Part shown: piece after piece, positions 29,425 through 38,199 of the stretch
How positions within the stretch are numbered: the first letter of the stretch is position 1
How the letters are laid out: every line of letters begins with the position of its first letter
DNA from: Candidatus Amunia macphersoniae
Lineage (GTDB): Bacteria; Chloroflexota; Dormibacteria; Aeolococcales; Aeolococcaceae
Length of the DNA: 64,000 bases
NCBI GenBank assembly: GCA_016464795.1
Contig: JAEKNN010000054.1
Coordinates: forward strand, 53,940 to 117,939
Direction: 5' to 3'
Translations under genes and position numbers: made by a program
The notes under the pieces: model-generated
What the model saw: the letters and a program-made list of their open reading frames with translations, nothing else
The model's database searches: none
Told to the model about the DNA's origin: nothing

Positions 29425-29892
29425 CTAGCCGCCGATGTAGGCCCGCGACCGGGTGTAGATGGCGCCCAGGATCAGAGCCCCGACCACCACGGCGACGGCG
29501 CCACACGCGATCCCGGTGATGGCCATCCCCTTGGCTGCCCCGCCCAGCCGGTTGGCTCGCTGCAGACCGAACCCACCGAGGACGAGCCCGACCACTCCAA
29601 GGATCAGGCCGACGTAGGGGAACCAGCACAGCGCGGCCCCAACGATGCCGACCACGCCACCGGCTGTTCCCATCCCGTTGCTCGGACCCTGCACCGGGCC
29701 GTAGGCCTGTCCTGGCGCCCAGGGAGGGAGCTGCCCGTACGGGGGTTGACCGTACTGGGGCTGCCCGTACATTGACGGCGGGTAGCCGGTCGGCGCGTAC
29801 GGCGGTTGAGCTGAGACCTGCGGGTGTGGCTGCTGGGGATCGGGACCCAGAGGCGGCTGCGCACCCGGATCGGGCGGGTATCCAGATGTCAT
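29425..29892 (-). CDS. DUF4190-type membrane protein with Pro/Tyr/Gln-rich N-terminus
   Basis: 155 residues from ATG 29892, which has a GGAGGGGG ribosome site. The first 75 residues are a low-complexity Pro/Gly/Tyr/Gln repeat tract (PQYGQPPYGQLPPW). Two membrane segments follow (GGVVGIVGAALCWFPYVGLI and GMAITGIACGAVAVVVGAL) separated by GLQRANRLGGAAKG, as in DUF4190 proteins. Function unknown. Very long minus-strand frames upstream are antisense shadows of the dehydrogenase operon. Confidence 0.85.
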   Translation of the reverse strand: MTSGYPPDPGAQPPLGPDPQQPHPQVSAQPPYAPTGYPPSMYGQPQYGQPPYGQLPPWAPGQAYGPVQGPSNGMGTAGGVVGIVGAALCWFPYVGLILGVVGLVLGGFGLQRANRLGGAAKGMAITGIACGAVAVVVGALILGAIYTRSRAYIGG

Positions 29893-29982
29893 GTCGCCCC
29901 CCTCCTTGCCCGCATCACGAACTCCTGTGCTGCCTGACTGTAGTAGACGGCGGGTTGAGCCGTGCGGTGGGGGTGCCGGACC

Positions 29983-29994
29983 TATACTCCGGCG
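29983..29994 (+). promoter_or_regulatory. Leaderless promoter of the 2-oxoacid dehydrogenase operon
   Basis: TATACT (29983-29988) ends six bases before the GTG at 29995, the expected distance from -10 to transcription start, so the message should begin at or next to the start codon. No convincing -35 is seen. Confidence 0.65.
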
Positions 29995-31395
29995 GTGCCA
30001 GAGCGCTACGACGTCGTCATTCTTGGCGGCGGTTCCGGTGGCTATGTGGCCGCCATCCGGGCCGGCCAGCTGGGCCTCCGCACAGCTGTCGTCGAGGCCG
30101 ACAAAGTTGGCGGGACGTGCCTGCACCGAGGCTGCATCCCCACCAAGGCGTTGCTCCAGAGTGCTGCCCTGCTCGACCAGGTTCGCGATGGTCACCGGCT
30201 TGGGGTCACTGCGGCCGACGTCAGCTTCGACTACGGGGTGGCCGCGTCGCGGCGCGACTCGGTTGTCACCACGCTCTGGAAGGGCGTGGAGGGCTTGCTC
30301 GCGAAGAGCCGGGCGACAACTGTCCCCGGACGCGGACGCATCGCCGGCAAGGGTCAGGTGGTGGTCACCAGCGACGGCGAGGATCGCGTCGAGCTGGCAG
30401 CCGACAACATCGTCGTGGCCACCGGCTCGCGGCCGCGCCAGGTGCGCGGACTGGAGAGCGACGGCAGCGTCGTGCTCACCAGTGACGAGGCGCTGTTCCT
30501 CGACAGCGTGCCGCCGAGCGCGATCGTGCTCGGAGCCGGCGCCGTCGGCGTGGAGTTCGCCTCGTTCTGGCGCAGCACCGGCAGCGAGGTGACCCTGGTG
30601 GAGATGGCGCCGCGCCTGGTACCGCTGGAGGACGCCGCGGTGGGCGTCGAGCTGCGCAAACAGTTCGAGCGTCGGGGCATCACCTGCCTGGTGGGGGCGA
30701 CCCTCGACCCGTCGACAGCCGAGCGCAACGAGGGCGGTATCGCCGTCACCGTGCGCACCGAGGACACCGAGCAACGGCTGCAGGCCGCGGTGCTGCTGGT
30801 GGCGGTCGGCCGCGCCGGCAACGTCGAGGACATCGGCCTGGAGAAGGCGGGCGTGGCGGTGGACCACGGCAGGGTCACCGTCGACGGTGAGCAGCGCTCC
30901 AGCGCGCCGACGATCAGCGCGGTGGGCGACTGCACGGGCGGCTTCCTGCTCGCCCACAAGGCGATGCACGAGGGCGTGATCGCCGTCGAGGCGATCGCCG
31001 GTCGCGAGCCCCACCCGCTGGATGCCCACCTGGTGACGCGGACCACCTACTGCACACCGCAGATCGCCTCGTTGGGGCTCAGCGAGGCCGAGGCGCACGA
31101 CGCCGGGCACGATGTGTCGGTCGGGGTCTTTCCCTTCCGTGGCAATGCCCGCGCGGTGGTGTGGGGGGAGACTGGCGGCTTCGCCAAGGTGGTCGCCGAC
31201 GGCTCCACCAACAGCGTGCTCGGCGTCCACATCATCGGTCACGAGGTGACCGAGCTCATCTACGGACCGGCGCTGGGCGCGCTCTTGGAGTCCACCCCAT
31301 TCGAGATGTCGCGGGCGGTGGCCCCGCATCCCACCCTCAGTGAGGCGCTCGCGGAGGCCGCCATGGCGGTGTCCGGCGAGGCCCTGCACATCTAG
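29995..31395 (+). CDS. lpdA: Dihydrolipoyl dehydrogenase (E3)
   Basis: FAD enzyme of 466 residues that reoxidises the E2 lipoyl group and makes NADH. GTG 29995 gives VPERYDVVILGGGSGGYVAA, placing the FAD-binding GxGxxG at the N-terminus; an upstream in-frame start at 29962 would overlap the promoter. The redox-active disulfide is in GGTCLHRGCIPTK, the NAD site is LGAGAVGVEFASFW, and the dimer-interface active site is AVAPHPTLSEALAEA with its His-Pro. First gene of E3, E1 alpha, E1 beta, E2. Confidence 0.95.
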   Translation: MPERYDVVILGGGSGGYVAAIRAGQLGLRTAVVEADKVGGTCLHRGCIPTKALLQSAALLDQVRDGHRLGVTAADVSFDYGVAASRRDSVVTTLWKGVEGLLAKSRATTVPGRGRIAGKGQVVVTSDGEDRVELAADNIVVATGSRPRQVRGLESDGSVVLTSDEALFLDSVPPSAIVLGAGAVGVEFASFWRSTGSEVTLVEMAPRLVPLEDAAVGVELRKQFERRGITCLVGATLDPSTAERNEGGIAVTVRTEDTEQRLQAAVLLVAVGRAGNVEDIGLEKAGVAVDHGRVTVDGEQRSSAPTISAVGDCTGGFLLAHKAMHEGVIAVEAIAGREPHPLDAHLVTRTTYCTPQIASLGLSEAEAHDAGHDVSVGVFPFRGNARAVVWGETGGFAKVVADGSTNSVLGVHIIGHEVTELIYGPALGALLESTPFEMSRAVAPHPTLSEALAEAAMAVSGEALHI

Positions 31396-31410
31396 AGGAG
31401 CGAGATCGAC

Positions 31411-32418
31411 ATGGCTGTGGTGAAACCTGACTTTGCCAACAGAGAAGGGCTCGACGTAGAGACGCTGAGGGCCATGTACAGGCACATGCTCCGCTCGCGC
31501 GTGCTCGACGAGCGCATGTGGGTGCTCAATCGCCAGGGGCGCGCGCCGTTCTGGATCAGCGCCATGGGCCACGAGGCCATCCAGGTGGCCGTGGGCATGA
31601 ACATGGACCCGGCGCGTGATTGGCTGGCCCCGTACTACCGCGACCTGGCGCTGACCCTGGTGATGGGCATGACCCCGCGCGACCACCTGCTCTCGGCGCT
31701 GGCCAAGGCGGAGGACCCCAACAGCGGAGGTCGCCAGATGCCCGCCCACTACGGCTCGCGCACGCACAACATCATCAGCACCGGCTCGCCTGTGACCACC
31801 CAGTTCCTGCACGCCGCCGGCATCGCGCTGGCGATGCGAATCCGCGGCGAGGATGCTGTCTGCGTCACCGCCATCGGCGAGGGTGGCACCAGCGGTGGTG
31901 ATTTTCACGAGGCGCTCAACTTCGCCGCCACCCACAAGCTCGGAGTGGTGTTCGTGGTCGAGAACAACGGCTACGCCATCAGCGTGCCGCTGGAGAAGCA
32001 GATGCCGACGCCAAACGTGTCGGACCGGGCAGTGGCGTACGGCATTCCCGGGGTCCACGTCGACGGCAACGACGCCATCGCCTGCTATCGGTCGGCTCGC
32101 GACGCGGTGGCGCGCGCACGCAGCGGCGCTGGACCGACGCTGCTGGAAGCCAAGGTGCACCGGCTCACCTCGCACAGCTCGGACGACGACCAGCGCCGTT
32201 ATCGCAGCGCCGAGGACCTGGAGGCAGAGCGCAAGCAGGACTGCCTGCCCCGGTTCCGCACACTGCTCGAGGACCTCGAGGTGCTGGCTCCGGGTGACTA
32301 CGACACGATGCGCGCGGAGCTCGTCGCCGAGCTCGACGAGGCAACCGCGTACGCGGAGGCGGCGCCCGATCCGCTGCCCGATACCGCGATGCGGTACGTG
32401 CACGCGGAGGATGCGTGA
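31411..32418 (+). CDS. 2-oxoacid dehydrogenase E1 component, alpha subunit
   Basis: 335 residues. The thiamine-diphosphate motif begins GEGGTSGGDFHEALNFAA and ends with NNGYAISVP (the usual GDG appears as GEG), and the phosphorylation-loop region HRLTSHSSDDDQRRYR follows. A TAGAGGAG ribosome site precedes ATG 31411. Alpha/beta E1 proteins serve pyruvate, branched-chain 2-oxoacids or acetoin; the overall look resembles the branched-chain or pyruvate group of Gram-positive bacteria. Stop overlaps the beta start (TGATG). Confidence 0.92.
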   Translation: MAVVKPDFANREGLDVETLRAMYRHMLRSRVLDERMWVLNRQGRAPFWISAMGHEAIQVAVGMNMDPARDWLAPYYRDLALTLVMGMTPRDHLLSALAKAEDPNSGGRQMPAHYGSRTHNIISTGSPVTTQFLHAAGIALAMRIRGEDAVCVTAIGEGGTSGGDFHEALNFAATHKLGVVFVVENNGYAISVPLEKQMPTPNVSDRAVAYGIPGVHVDGNDAIACYRSARDAVARARSGAGPTLLEAKVHRLTSHSSDDDQRRYRSAEDLEAERKQDCLPRFRTLLEDLEVLAPGDYDTMRAELVAELDEATAYAEAAPDPLPDTAMRYVHAEDA

Positions 32419-33401
32419 TGCCCAGCAAGACATATCTCGAGGCGATCCGCGAGGGCATGCGCGACGAGATGCGCCGCGACGAGCGGGTGATGATCCTCGG
32501 TGAGGACGTCGGCGCCAAGGGCGGCGTGTTTGGCGCCACCGATGGGCTGCAGAAGGAGTTCGGTGAGTGGCGGGTGATGGACGCGCCGCTGGCGGAGTCG
32601 TGCATCGTCGGCGTCTGCATCGGCGCCGCCATGAACGGCATGCGGCCCATCGCGGAGATCCAGTTCCAGGACTTCATCATGCCGGCGGTCGATCAGATCG
32701 TCAGCGAGGCGGCGAAGATGCGCTACCGAAGCAACAACGATTGGGGTGTGCCGATGGTGGTGCGGGCTCCTTTCGGCGGTGGCATCCACGGGGCGCTGTA
32801 CCACTCGCAATCGATCGAGGCGATGTTCTGCGGCGTACCGGGCCTCAAGGTGGTGGTGCCCAGCACCCCGTACGACGCCAAGGGGTTGCTGGTCAACGCC
32901 ATGCGTGATCCCGATCCAGTGCTGTTCTTCGAGCACAAGCGCGCCTACCGGTCGGTGAGGGGCGAGGTACCCGACGATGATTACACGGTGCCGCTGGGGA
33001 CCGCCGCGCTGGCGCGCGAGGGTGATGACATCGCCATCTTCACCTACGGGATCATGGTGCACACCGCGCTGGAGGCCGCCGAACGTCTGGCCGAGGACGG
33101 CTTCGAGTGCGAGGTGGTGGATCTGCGCTCGCTGCGACCGCTGGATCGCGAGGCGATCGTCGCCAGCGCGCGCAAGTGCGGCAAGGTGTTGGTGACCCAA
33201 GAAGCAAACCTGGCCGTATCGGTGTCGTCCGAGGTGTCCGCCATCGTCGCCGAGGACTGCTTCGAGTACCTCGACGCTCCGGTGATGCGCATCGGTGGTC
33301 CGGAGATCCCTGCGATGCCGTACGCGCACGCGCTGGAGAGCTTCTACCTGGTGACGCCCGACAAGCTCGAGGCCGCGCTGCGCAAGCTGGCCGCATACTG
33401 A
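32418..33401 (+). CDS. 2-oxoacid dehydrogenase E1 component, beta subunit
   Basis: 327 residues from ATG 32418; the GTG at 32415 is an alternative. Family signatures are LGEDVGAKGGVFGATDGLQ near residue 30, the AEIQFQDFIMPAVDQIVSEA helix, and the C-terminal transketolase domain GFECEVVDLRSLRPLD. It forms the alpha2-beta2 decarboxylase with the preceding gene and hands the acyl group to the E2 lipoyl lysine. Confidence 0.93.
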   Translation: MPSKTYLEAIREGMRDEMRRDERVMILGEDVGAKGGVFGATDGLQKEFGEWRVMDAPLAESCIVGVCIGAAMNGMRPIAEIQFQDFIMPAVDQIVSEAAKMRYRSNNDWGVPMVVRAPFGGGIHGALYHSQSIEAMFCGVPGLKVVVPSTPYDAKGLLVNAMRDPDPVLFFEHKRAYRSVRGEVPDDDYTVPLGTAALAREGDDIAIFTYGIMVHTALEAAERLAEDGFECEVVDLRSLRPLDREAIVASARKCGKVLVTQEANLAVSVSSEVSAIVAEDCFEYLDAPVMRIGGPEIPAMPYAHALESFYLVTPDKLEAALRKLAAY

Positions 33402-33414
33402 AGGACATCAGCTC

Positions 33415-34890
33415 ATGGCCATGACAGTCACCATGCCGCAGCTCGGCGAGAGCGTCACCGAGGGGACCATCGCGCGCTGGCTCAAGCAGCCCGGTGAACT
33501 GGTCTCGAAGTACGAGTCGATCGCCGAGGTGGTGACCGACAAGGTGAACGCCGAGATCCCCGCGCCCGCAGAGGGCAGCATGGGTGAGCTCATCGCCAAG
33601 GAGGGGACGGTGGTGGCGGTCGGCGAGCCGATCTGCACCATCGAGACCTCCGAGCAGGGACAGGCCAATTCGGCGTGGCACCAGGGGGATGACGCGCAGA
33701 AGCTGGAGGAGCAGGAGAGCGTGGGCGGCCCGGCGGCGGATGCGCCAGCAGTGGGGCCGGCGGAGTCCGAGCCTGCACCGGAACCGGTGGCGGCGCAGGC
33801 GCAGGGCGATGCGCCGCAGAGCGACACACAGCCAGGGGACGATGCGCAGCCACAGCGTGATGCGCCTGCTGCGGCGGCTGCGGCCGAGCCGGCGCCGGCC
33901 GCGCAGGACGGTGCTCGGCAGCCGGCCGCCGCTGGCGACAACGGCAGCGGGCGCACCAACGGTGACTTGCACGTCACGCCCGCAGTGCGGATGCTGGTGC
34001 GCGAGCACGATATCGACCTCTCGCAGGTGCAGGGCACCGGGCTCGGCGGGCGAATCAGCAAGAAGGACGTGCTCGCCTTCGTGCAACGCCGTGATGCCGG
34101 TGGTGGCGGCGCGCGGCCGGCGGCCCAGCCTGTCGGGGCGGCCACGGCGGCCGTGCTCGCGAGCCCTCAGCAGCCACGACCACGGACGGTTGGTGGCGAC
34201 GAGACGGTGCCGCTGACGCCGACGCGTCGGGCCATCGCCGAGCACATGGTGCGCAGCATTCACACCTCACCGCATGCATGGCTGTCGATGGAGGTCGACA
34301 TGGCGGGGGTGGCGGCGCTGCGCGGCTCGCGCCGCGCCGACTTCGAGCAGCGCTACGGGGCCAAGCTCACCTACCTGCCGTTCGTGGCCCGGGCGGTGTG
34401 CGAGGCGCTGCGCCAGTATCCGACGCTCAACTCGACGTGGGGCGATGACGGCATCATCCTCCGTCACGAGATCCATCTCGGCATCGCGGTGGCGCTCGAG
34501 GACAACCTGATAGTGCCGGTGGTGCGCAACGCCGACCGCCTCAGCATCGCCGGCCTGGCGACGGCCATGCAGGACCTCGGTGACCGCGCCCGCGCCAACC
34601 GACTGAAGCTCGATGAGATCCAGGGCGGCACCTTCACTCTCAACAACACCGGTGCGCTGGGCACTGTGCACACGGTGCCGATCATCAACCAGCCGCAGGC
34701 GGCGATCCTGGCCATGGATGCGGTGATCAAGCGCGCGGTTGTGGTCAACGACGCCATCGCGATCCGGCCGATGATGAACCTGGGGTTGAGCTTCGACCAT
34801 CGGATCAACGACGGACTGGGGGCGACGCGGTTCACCAAGACTGTCAAGGAGATCCTCGAGAACATCGACCACAACGCGGCGCTGCTGTAG
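33415..34890 (+). CDS. Dihydrolipoyl acyltransferase (E2)
   Basis: 491-residue core of the complex. One lipoyl domain occupies residues 1-80 with the lipoyl lysine in VVTDKVNAEIPAP. A long Ala/Pro/Glu linker is followed by the E3/E1-binding domain (residues about 180-225, VTPAVRMLVREHDIDLSQV), a second linker, and the catalytic domain ending in SFDHRINDGLGATRF with the HxxxD active site. The lipA and lipB genes at 46-48 kb would supply the lipoyl group. Confidence 0.94.
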   Translation: MAMTVTMPQLGESVTEGTIARWLKQPGELVSKYESIAEVVTDKVNAEIPAPAEGSMGELIAKEGTVVAVGEPICTIETSEQGQANSAWHQGDDAQKLEEQESVGGPAADAPAVGPAESEPAPEPVAAQAQGDAPQSDTQPGDDAQPQRDAPAAAAAAEPAPAAQDGARQPAAAGDNGSGRTNGDLHVTPAVRMLVREHDIDLSQVQGTGLGGRISKKDVLAFVQRRDAGGGGARPAAQPVGAATAAVLASPQQPRPRTVGGDETVPLTPTRRAIAEHMVRSIHTSPHAWLSMEVDMAGVAALRGSRRADFEQRYGAKLTYLPFVARAVCEALRQYPTLNSTWGDDGIILRHEIHLGIAVALEDNLIVPVVRNADRLSIAGLATAMQDLGDRARANRLKLDEIQGGTFTLNNTGALGTVHTVPIINQPQAAILAMDAVIKRAVVVNDAIAIRPMMNLGLSFDHRINDGLGATRFTKTVKEILENIDHNAALL

Positions 34891-34942
34891 CCGCGACATA
34901 GTCCATGGCGATGCTTCGTGAGGCTGGGCGACAGTCCGCTGA

Positions 34943-35818
34943 TCAGCGCCGCACTGGCTGGCGGGGCCGCCGGTAGGTCGCCTGGAAGAGCGCTTCACCG
35001 GCGGTGAGCCCAACCCCACCGCGGGTGATCACCAGGTACGCAGCCGCCATGGCGCCCAGTGCGATGAGCGCATCGGTCCAGCCGTCGATCGGCTGCAGGT
35101 GGAACGCAGCCCGAACGATTGCATAGAACCCCACCAAGGCGGTGCCGACCGTGCCCAGATCGACGGCGGCCGCCCCCACGGTTCGCCAGGGCCGGCTCAT
35201 CAGGGCCAGCCTGTCCGCTCGACCGCCGCGACTGGGGATGCGCCGGATCAGGATGTATGCGCCTCCTCCAGCAATGACCAGCAAGCCACCATCCAGCAGG
35301 AGACGGTCGACGGTCTTGAGGTAGCCCTGCAGTGGCACGCCGACAGCCACGCCGAGGCCGCCGAAGACGCCAGTCCATATGATCGACGACGACACGGCGC
35401 CGGCAAGGAAGGTGGTGCGCGGCATCCGGAGCGCGCCGCACACCAGGTTCACATACACGCGCAGGCCGGGTATCAGCCGCGCCACCATGACCGCCACCGG
35501 CCCTGAGCGTTGCAGCCGCTGGGTCACTCTCTCCACATGAGCGCTGGCGTGAAGTCGTTGTGCCAGCGACATGATGGCGGCCGAGCCGACGCCACGGGCC
35601 CAGGTGTAGCCGACCATCGCCCCTGCGACGCCAGACAGGACGGCCACGGGGAAGAACAGTGCCGGATGGAGGCTGCCACCGGCAATCAGCACCCCACCGG
35701 CCACGAGCAACAGATCACCCGGGAACAGCGGCAGTGGAACGCCCGCCTCCTCGAGGAAGATCAGGCCGCACAGCACGAGCAGGGCGAGGCCGCCGTGAAG
35801 GCTGCTCAGGAAGCTCAT
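34943..35818 (-). CDS. DedA family membrane protein (SNARE-associated domain)
   Basis: 291 residues from ATG 35818. The DedA core occupies the first 200 residues: FLEEAGVPLPLFPGDLLLVAGG, then GYTWARGVGSAA, and the conserved VMVARLIPGLRVYVNLVCGALRM, a motif linked to lipid-carrier flipping (UptA) or proton-driven functions. Two extra membrane segments follow at the C-terminus (TALVGFYAIVRAAF and LIALGAMAAAYLVI), longer than typical DedA. Convergent with the E2 gene. Confidence 0.88.
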   Translation of the reverse strand: MSFLSSLHGGLALLVLCGLIFLEEAGVPLPLFPGDLLLVAGGVLIAGGSLHPALFFPVAVLSGVAGAMVGYTWARGVGSAAIMSLAQRLHASAHVERVTQRLQRSGPVAVMVARLIPGLRVYVNLVCGALRMPRTTFLAGAVSSSIIWTGVFGGLGVAVGVPLQGYLKTVDRLLLDGGLLVIAGGGAYILIRRIPSRGGRADRLALMSRPWRTVGAAAVDLGTVGTALVGFYAIVRAAFHLQPIDGWTDALIALGAMAAAYLVITRGGVGLTAGEALFQATYRRPRQPVRR

Positions 35819-35892
35819 TCCGCCATCATCCGCCCTCGGTCCGTTCGCGAGCGTGCCCGAGTGCTCCTCGGCGAATGTCCCCCGTGCCGTGG

Positions 35893-36090
35893 TCAACCCA
35901 AGGGATACAGGCTGCGGGGGAGCTGCAGCTCGGAGCCGTTGGCACGGACAACCCTGGTGGGCGGAGCATGCGTCAGCCAGATGGTCGTCGAGACTGCCGC
36001 GAGGAGAAGCACGAGAACGGAGGCGAGGATGCCAGCCTTCCTGCGCGTGATCGGATCACGTTCGCGTCTGACGTCATCCTCTTGCGTCAT
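35893..36090 (-). CDS. Small single-pass membrane protein
   Basis: 65 residues from ATG 36090 with GGAG upstream: a charged N-terminus (MTQEDDVRRERDPITRRKAG), one membrane segment (ILASVLVLLLAAVSTTIWL) and a short exterior tail. The same frame continues upstream to 36354 with a second hydrophobic patch, so a longer protein is possible. No family recognised. The rest of the stretch 36091-36365 shows no better gene. Confidence 0.45.
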   Translation of the reverse strand: MTQEDDVRRERDPITRRKAGILASVLVLLLAAVSTTIWLTHAPPTRVVRANGSELQLPRSLYPLG

Positions 36091-36365
36091 CCGATCGCTC
36101 CAGCCGTGCTCGGCACTGTGCTGGATCCCGTTGGTCACCCCGAATCCGACCCACCGCGATCGTGCCGGCGATGATCGCCAGGATACTGAGCAGAAGACCA
36201 GCACAGAAGCTGCCACCAGAAGTGGGCCCGAATGCTCGAGCAAGCACACCTCGGTGAGCAGCCGGAGGAGGGGCTGACGCAGCAGTTCATCGTGGTTCCA
36301 GGTTTCGCCGCCATCGTTTGCCGCAACAGGCCGGGAGTACCGGCCACCAAACATGGAGGATCCCG

Positions 36366-36677
36366 ATGAACTCGGATTCCAAGCGACCCCGTCTCCACCG
36401 TCGCCTGCTCATCGCCGCCGGGGCAACGGCCGTGGCCGCAGGGGCAGGAGCGGCGATCGCCACGCACTCAGGTGGCGCTGCCAGCCCGGTGCACCTCACC
36501 GCCGCACCGGTCGCACCCGGGGGTGCCATCACGACGCCGACCACCCCAGAGGCGCCGGAGACGACCACCCCAGAGTCGCCGACGGGCGTCGAGGCTCCAG
36601 GCGCGCCGAGCGACGGTCCCGGCGGCTACGCGGACACCAATCCCGACGCGCAGACCGAGCAGACAGGCCAGAACTGA
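36366..36677 (+). CDS. Small exported Pro/Thr-rich protein
   Basis: 103 residues from ATG 36366 with GGAGG upstream. After a basic start (KRPRLHRR) comes a twin-arginine-like, hydrophobic Ala/Gly segment (LLIAAGATAVAAGAGAAIA) that is probably a signal or anchor, then a Pro/Thr/Glu-rich low-complexity tract. The ending APSDGPGGYADTNPDAQ is a motif I have seen as the tail of other actinobacterial-type small exported proteins. Function unknown. Confidence 0.65.
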   Translation: MNSDSKRPRLHRRLLIAAGATAVAAGAGAAIATHSGGAASPVHLTAAPVAPGGAITTPTTPEAPETTTPESPTGVEAPGAPSDGPGGYADTNPDAQTEQTGQN

Positions 36678-36776
36678 TCGGCGCCCGAACGTGGGTTCAT
36701 CAGCGAGCGCGGGGGAGCCCCTTCGGGTCTCTCTCGCGTCTTGCGCGCCAGTCGGTGGCGCGGTCACCATCTGGAG

Positions 36777-37047
36777 ATGAACTTCCTCCGCCGCTCAGTC
36801 AACGCCGTGACAGTGGTCTCGGCAGTCACGGTCGCGGGTTGCGGGACGTCAGTGACGCCAATCCACCGGTGCGGTCGTCACCACCAACCTCAGCTGCGTT
36901 GGAGGTGGACGTCGACAGCGGCGCCACAACCCTGTGGTCGCGTGGAGGCGCTGTCCGTCCCCGCGATGCGTAGGGAGCTGAGTGGCTGGGTGGGAAGCAA
37001 TCGGCGCGATCGAGCTGTGGCCTGACGAGGAGAACCCGCTGTACTGA
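36777..37047 (+). pseudogene. Frameshifted small lipoprotein gene (candidate)
   Basis: ATG 36777 opens a convincing lipoprotein signal (MNFLRRSVNAVTVVSAVTVA, then GC). After the lipobox cysteine the protein-like sequence moves one frame over (SDANPPVRSSPPTSAALEVD to a stop at 36971-36973), and a third frame ends with AIGAIELWPDEENPLY at 37045-37047. Each piece looks like genuine coding sequence, which suggests two indels in a gene of about 90 codons. CACCAT six bases before the ATG fits the local leaderless pattern. Overprinting or chance is the alternative. Confidence 0.35.
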
Positions 37048-37095
37048 GGGACAGCGATCAGGCCATCGGTCGCTGCGGTGCCACCGCCCCCGCAC

Positions 37096-38124
37096 TTAAT
37101 GGTTGTTCCAGGCGCTGCCCGATCCGCTCCCGCGAAAACAACCGGTGGTGTATGGGTACGCGGCGGTCACATCGTAGTGATACATCACCACCTCTTTGCC
37201 ATCCCACGGAATCAGGCTGGTCCGGCCATGACAGACGTCCAGGTCGGCGTTGGTGAGCAGATGGCCGGAGCTGTCGCGGTCGATGTAGATCCCAAAGCCA
37301 TCGAGGGCGTAGCCGATCAGCTCGGGGCGGTCCGGAACAGGTGCCGGGAAGGGAAGGGGAACCGCAAAGCAGGTGCTCACGTCGTGGAAGTGATACGCAC
37401 CCGACGTCTCGGGATGGCCGCCACACCAGTCCTGGATTTCGTGGGCGACCGCGTCGCGGCCTTGGGCGTCGAGGGCATCGTAGAGCAGCACTCCATCGTT
37501 GAGCACCCCGATGGCACCGAGCGGCAGGCACGCCGGCTGCTCGCGGATCACCGGACTCGCCGGCAGGATGAAGCGATACGTCTGGGGACGGATGGCGGCG
37601 CTGCCCGTGGCGCCGCCGCTGCCAGTTGCCGCCGCCGCAGCGCTGAAGGCGCCGGTGCGACCGCCGACCGGCAGGTCATTGGTGGTGAGGGTCCGCGTGT
37701 CGTTGTCGAGTGTCACCGAGTAGTCGGCCTGCGGCCACACCACGCTGCCGTTCACCGCCGGCTTGGCCGTAGGATCCCAGGTGCCATCGGGGTGGATCCA
37801 CGGCGCTGACGTGCTCGGCGACGGTGGCGCAAAGGCGGTCTGACACGAGTCCACGCTGCCGACCGCCGGGGCGGTGCTCACCTTCCCGTCCCCGATGCGA
37901 AGCGTGCGACCGGCGGCAGCGCTCGAGGGCGTTGGCTTTCCCGCTGTCACGGGCGTCGAACTCGACGATGACGGGCTCGAACAGCCGGCAAGCGCGACCA
38001 GGACAAGCGCGGGGCCCGCCACCGGCCATTGGCGCGATGCTCGGCCACGACGTGGCTCGGGTCGTTCGAGCCTGCTGAGCGCCCCAGCGCTCAGACGCTG
38101 ATGGCTCGCGAAGGTCGGAAACAT
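37096..38124 (-). CDS. YHYH-domain exported lipoprotein
   Basis: 342 residues. The lipobox VALAGC lies near residue 48 after a basic leader, followed by a Ser/Pro linker. The C-terminal half has the YHYH pattern: GAYHFHDVSTC, later DGFGIYIDRDSSG and VMYHYDVTAAYPYTTGC. YHYH proteins are secreted, of unknown biochemical role, often near copper or multicopper proteins. The start at 38124 is preferred for lack of a better one. Confidence 0.8.
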   Translation of the reverse strand: MFPTFASHQRLSAGALSRLERPEPRRGRASRQWPVAGPALVLVALAGCSSPSSSSSTPVTAGKPTPSSAAAGRTLRIGDGKVSTAPAVGSVDSCQTAFAPPSPSTSAPWIHPDGTWDPTAKPAVNGSVVWPQADYSVTLDNDTRTLTTNDLPVGGRTGAFSAAAAATGSGGATGSAAIRPQTYRFILPASPVIREQPACLPLGAIGVLNDGVLLYDALDAQGRDAVAHEIQDWCGGHPETSGAYHFHDVSTCFAVPLPFPAPVPDRPELIGYALDGFGIYIDRDSSGHLLTNADLDVCHGRTSLIPWDGKEVVMYHYDVTAAYPYTTGCFRGSGSGSAWNNH

Positions 38125-38199
38125 GGCGGGGGTATCATCACAGGCGCTGTACGTGGCCGGCTCGTTCCTCGAGGTTGCCGGCGGCGGTAGGCGGCTCAG

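Noticed and set aside
29425..32433. 1002-codon open frame on the minus strand
   Set aside because: Most of it is antisense to the E3 and E1 alpha genes, has His/Arg-rich shadow composition and no motif; only the last 155 codons are the DUF4190 gene.
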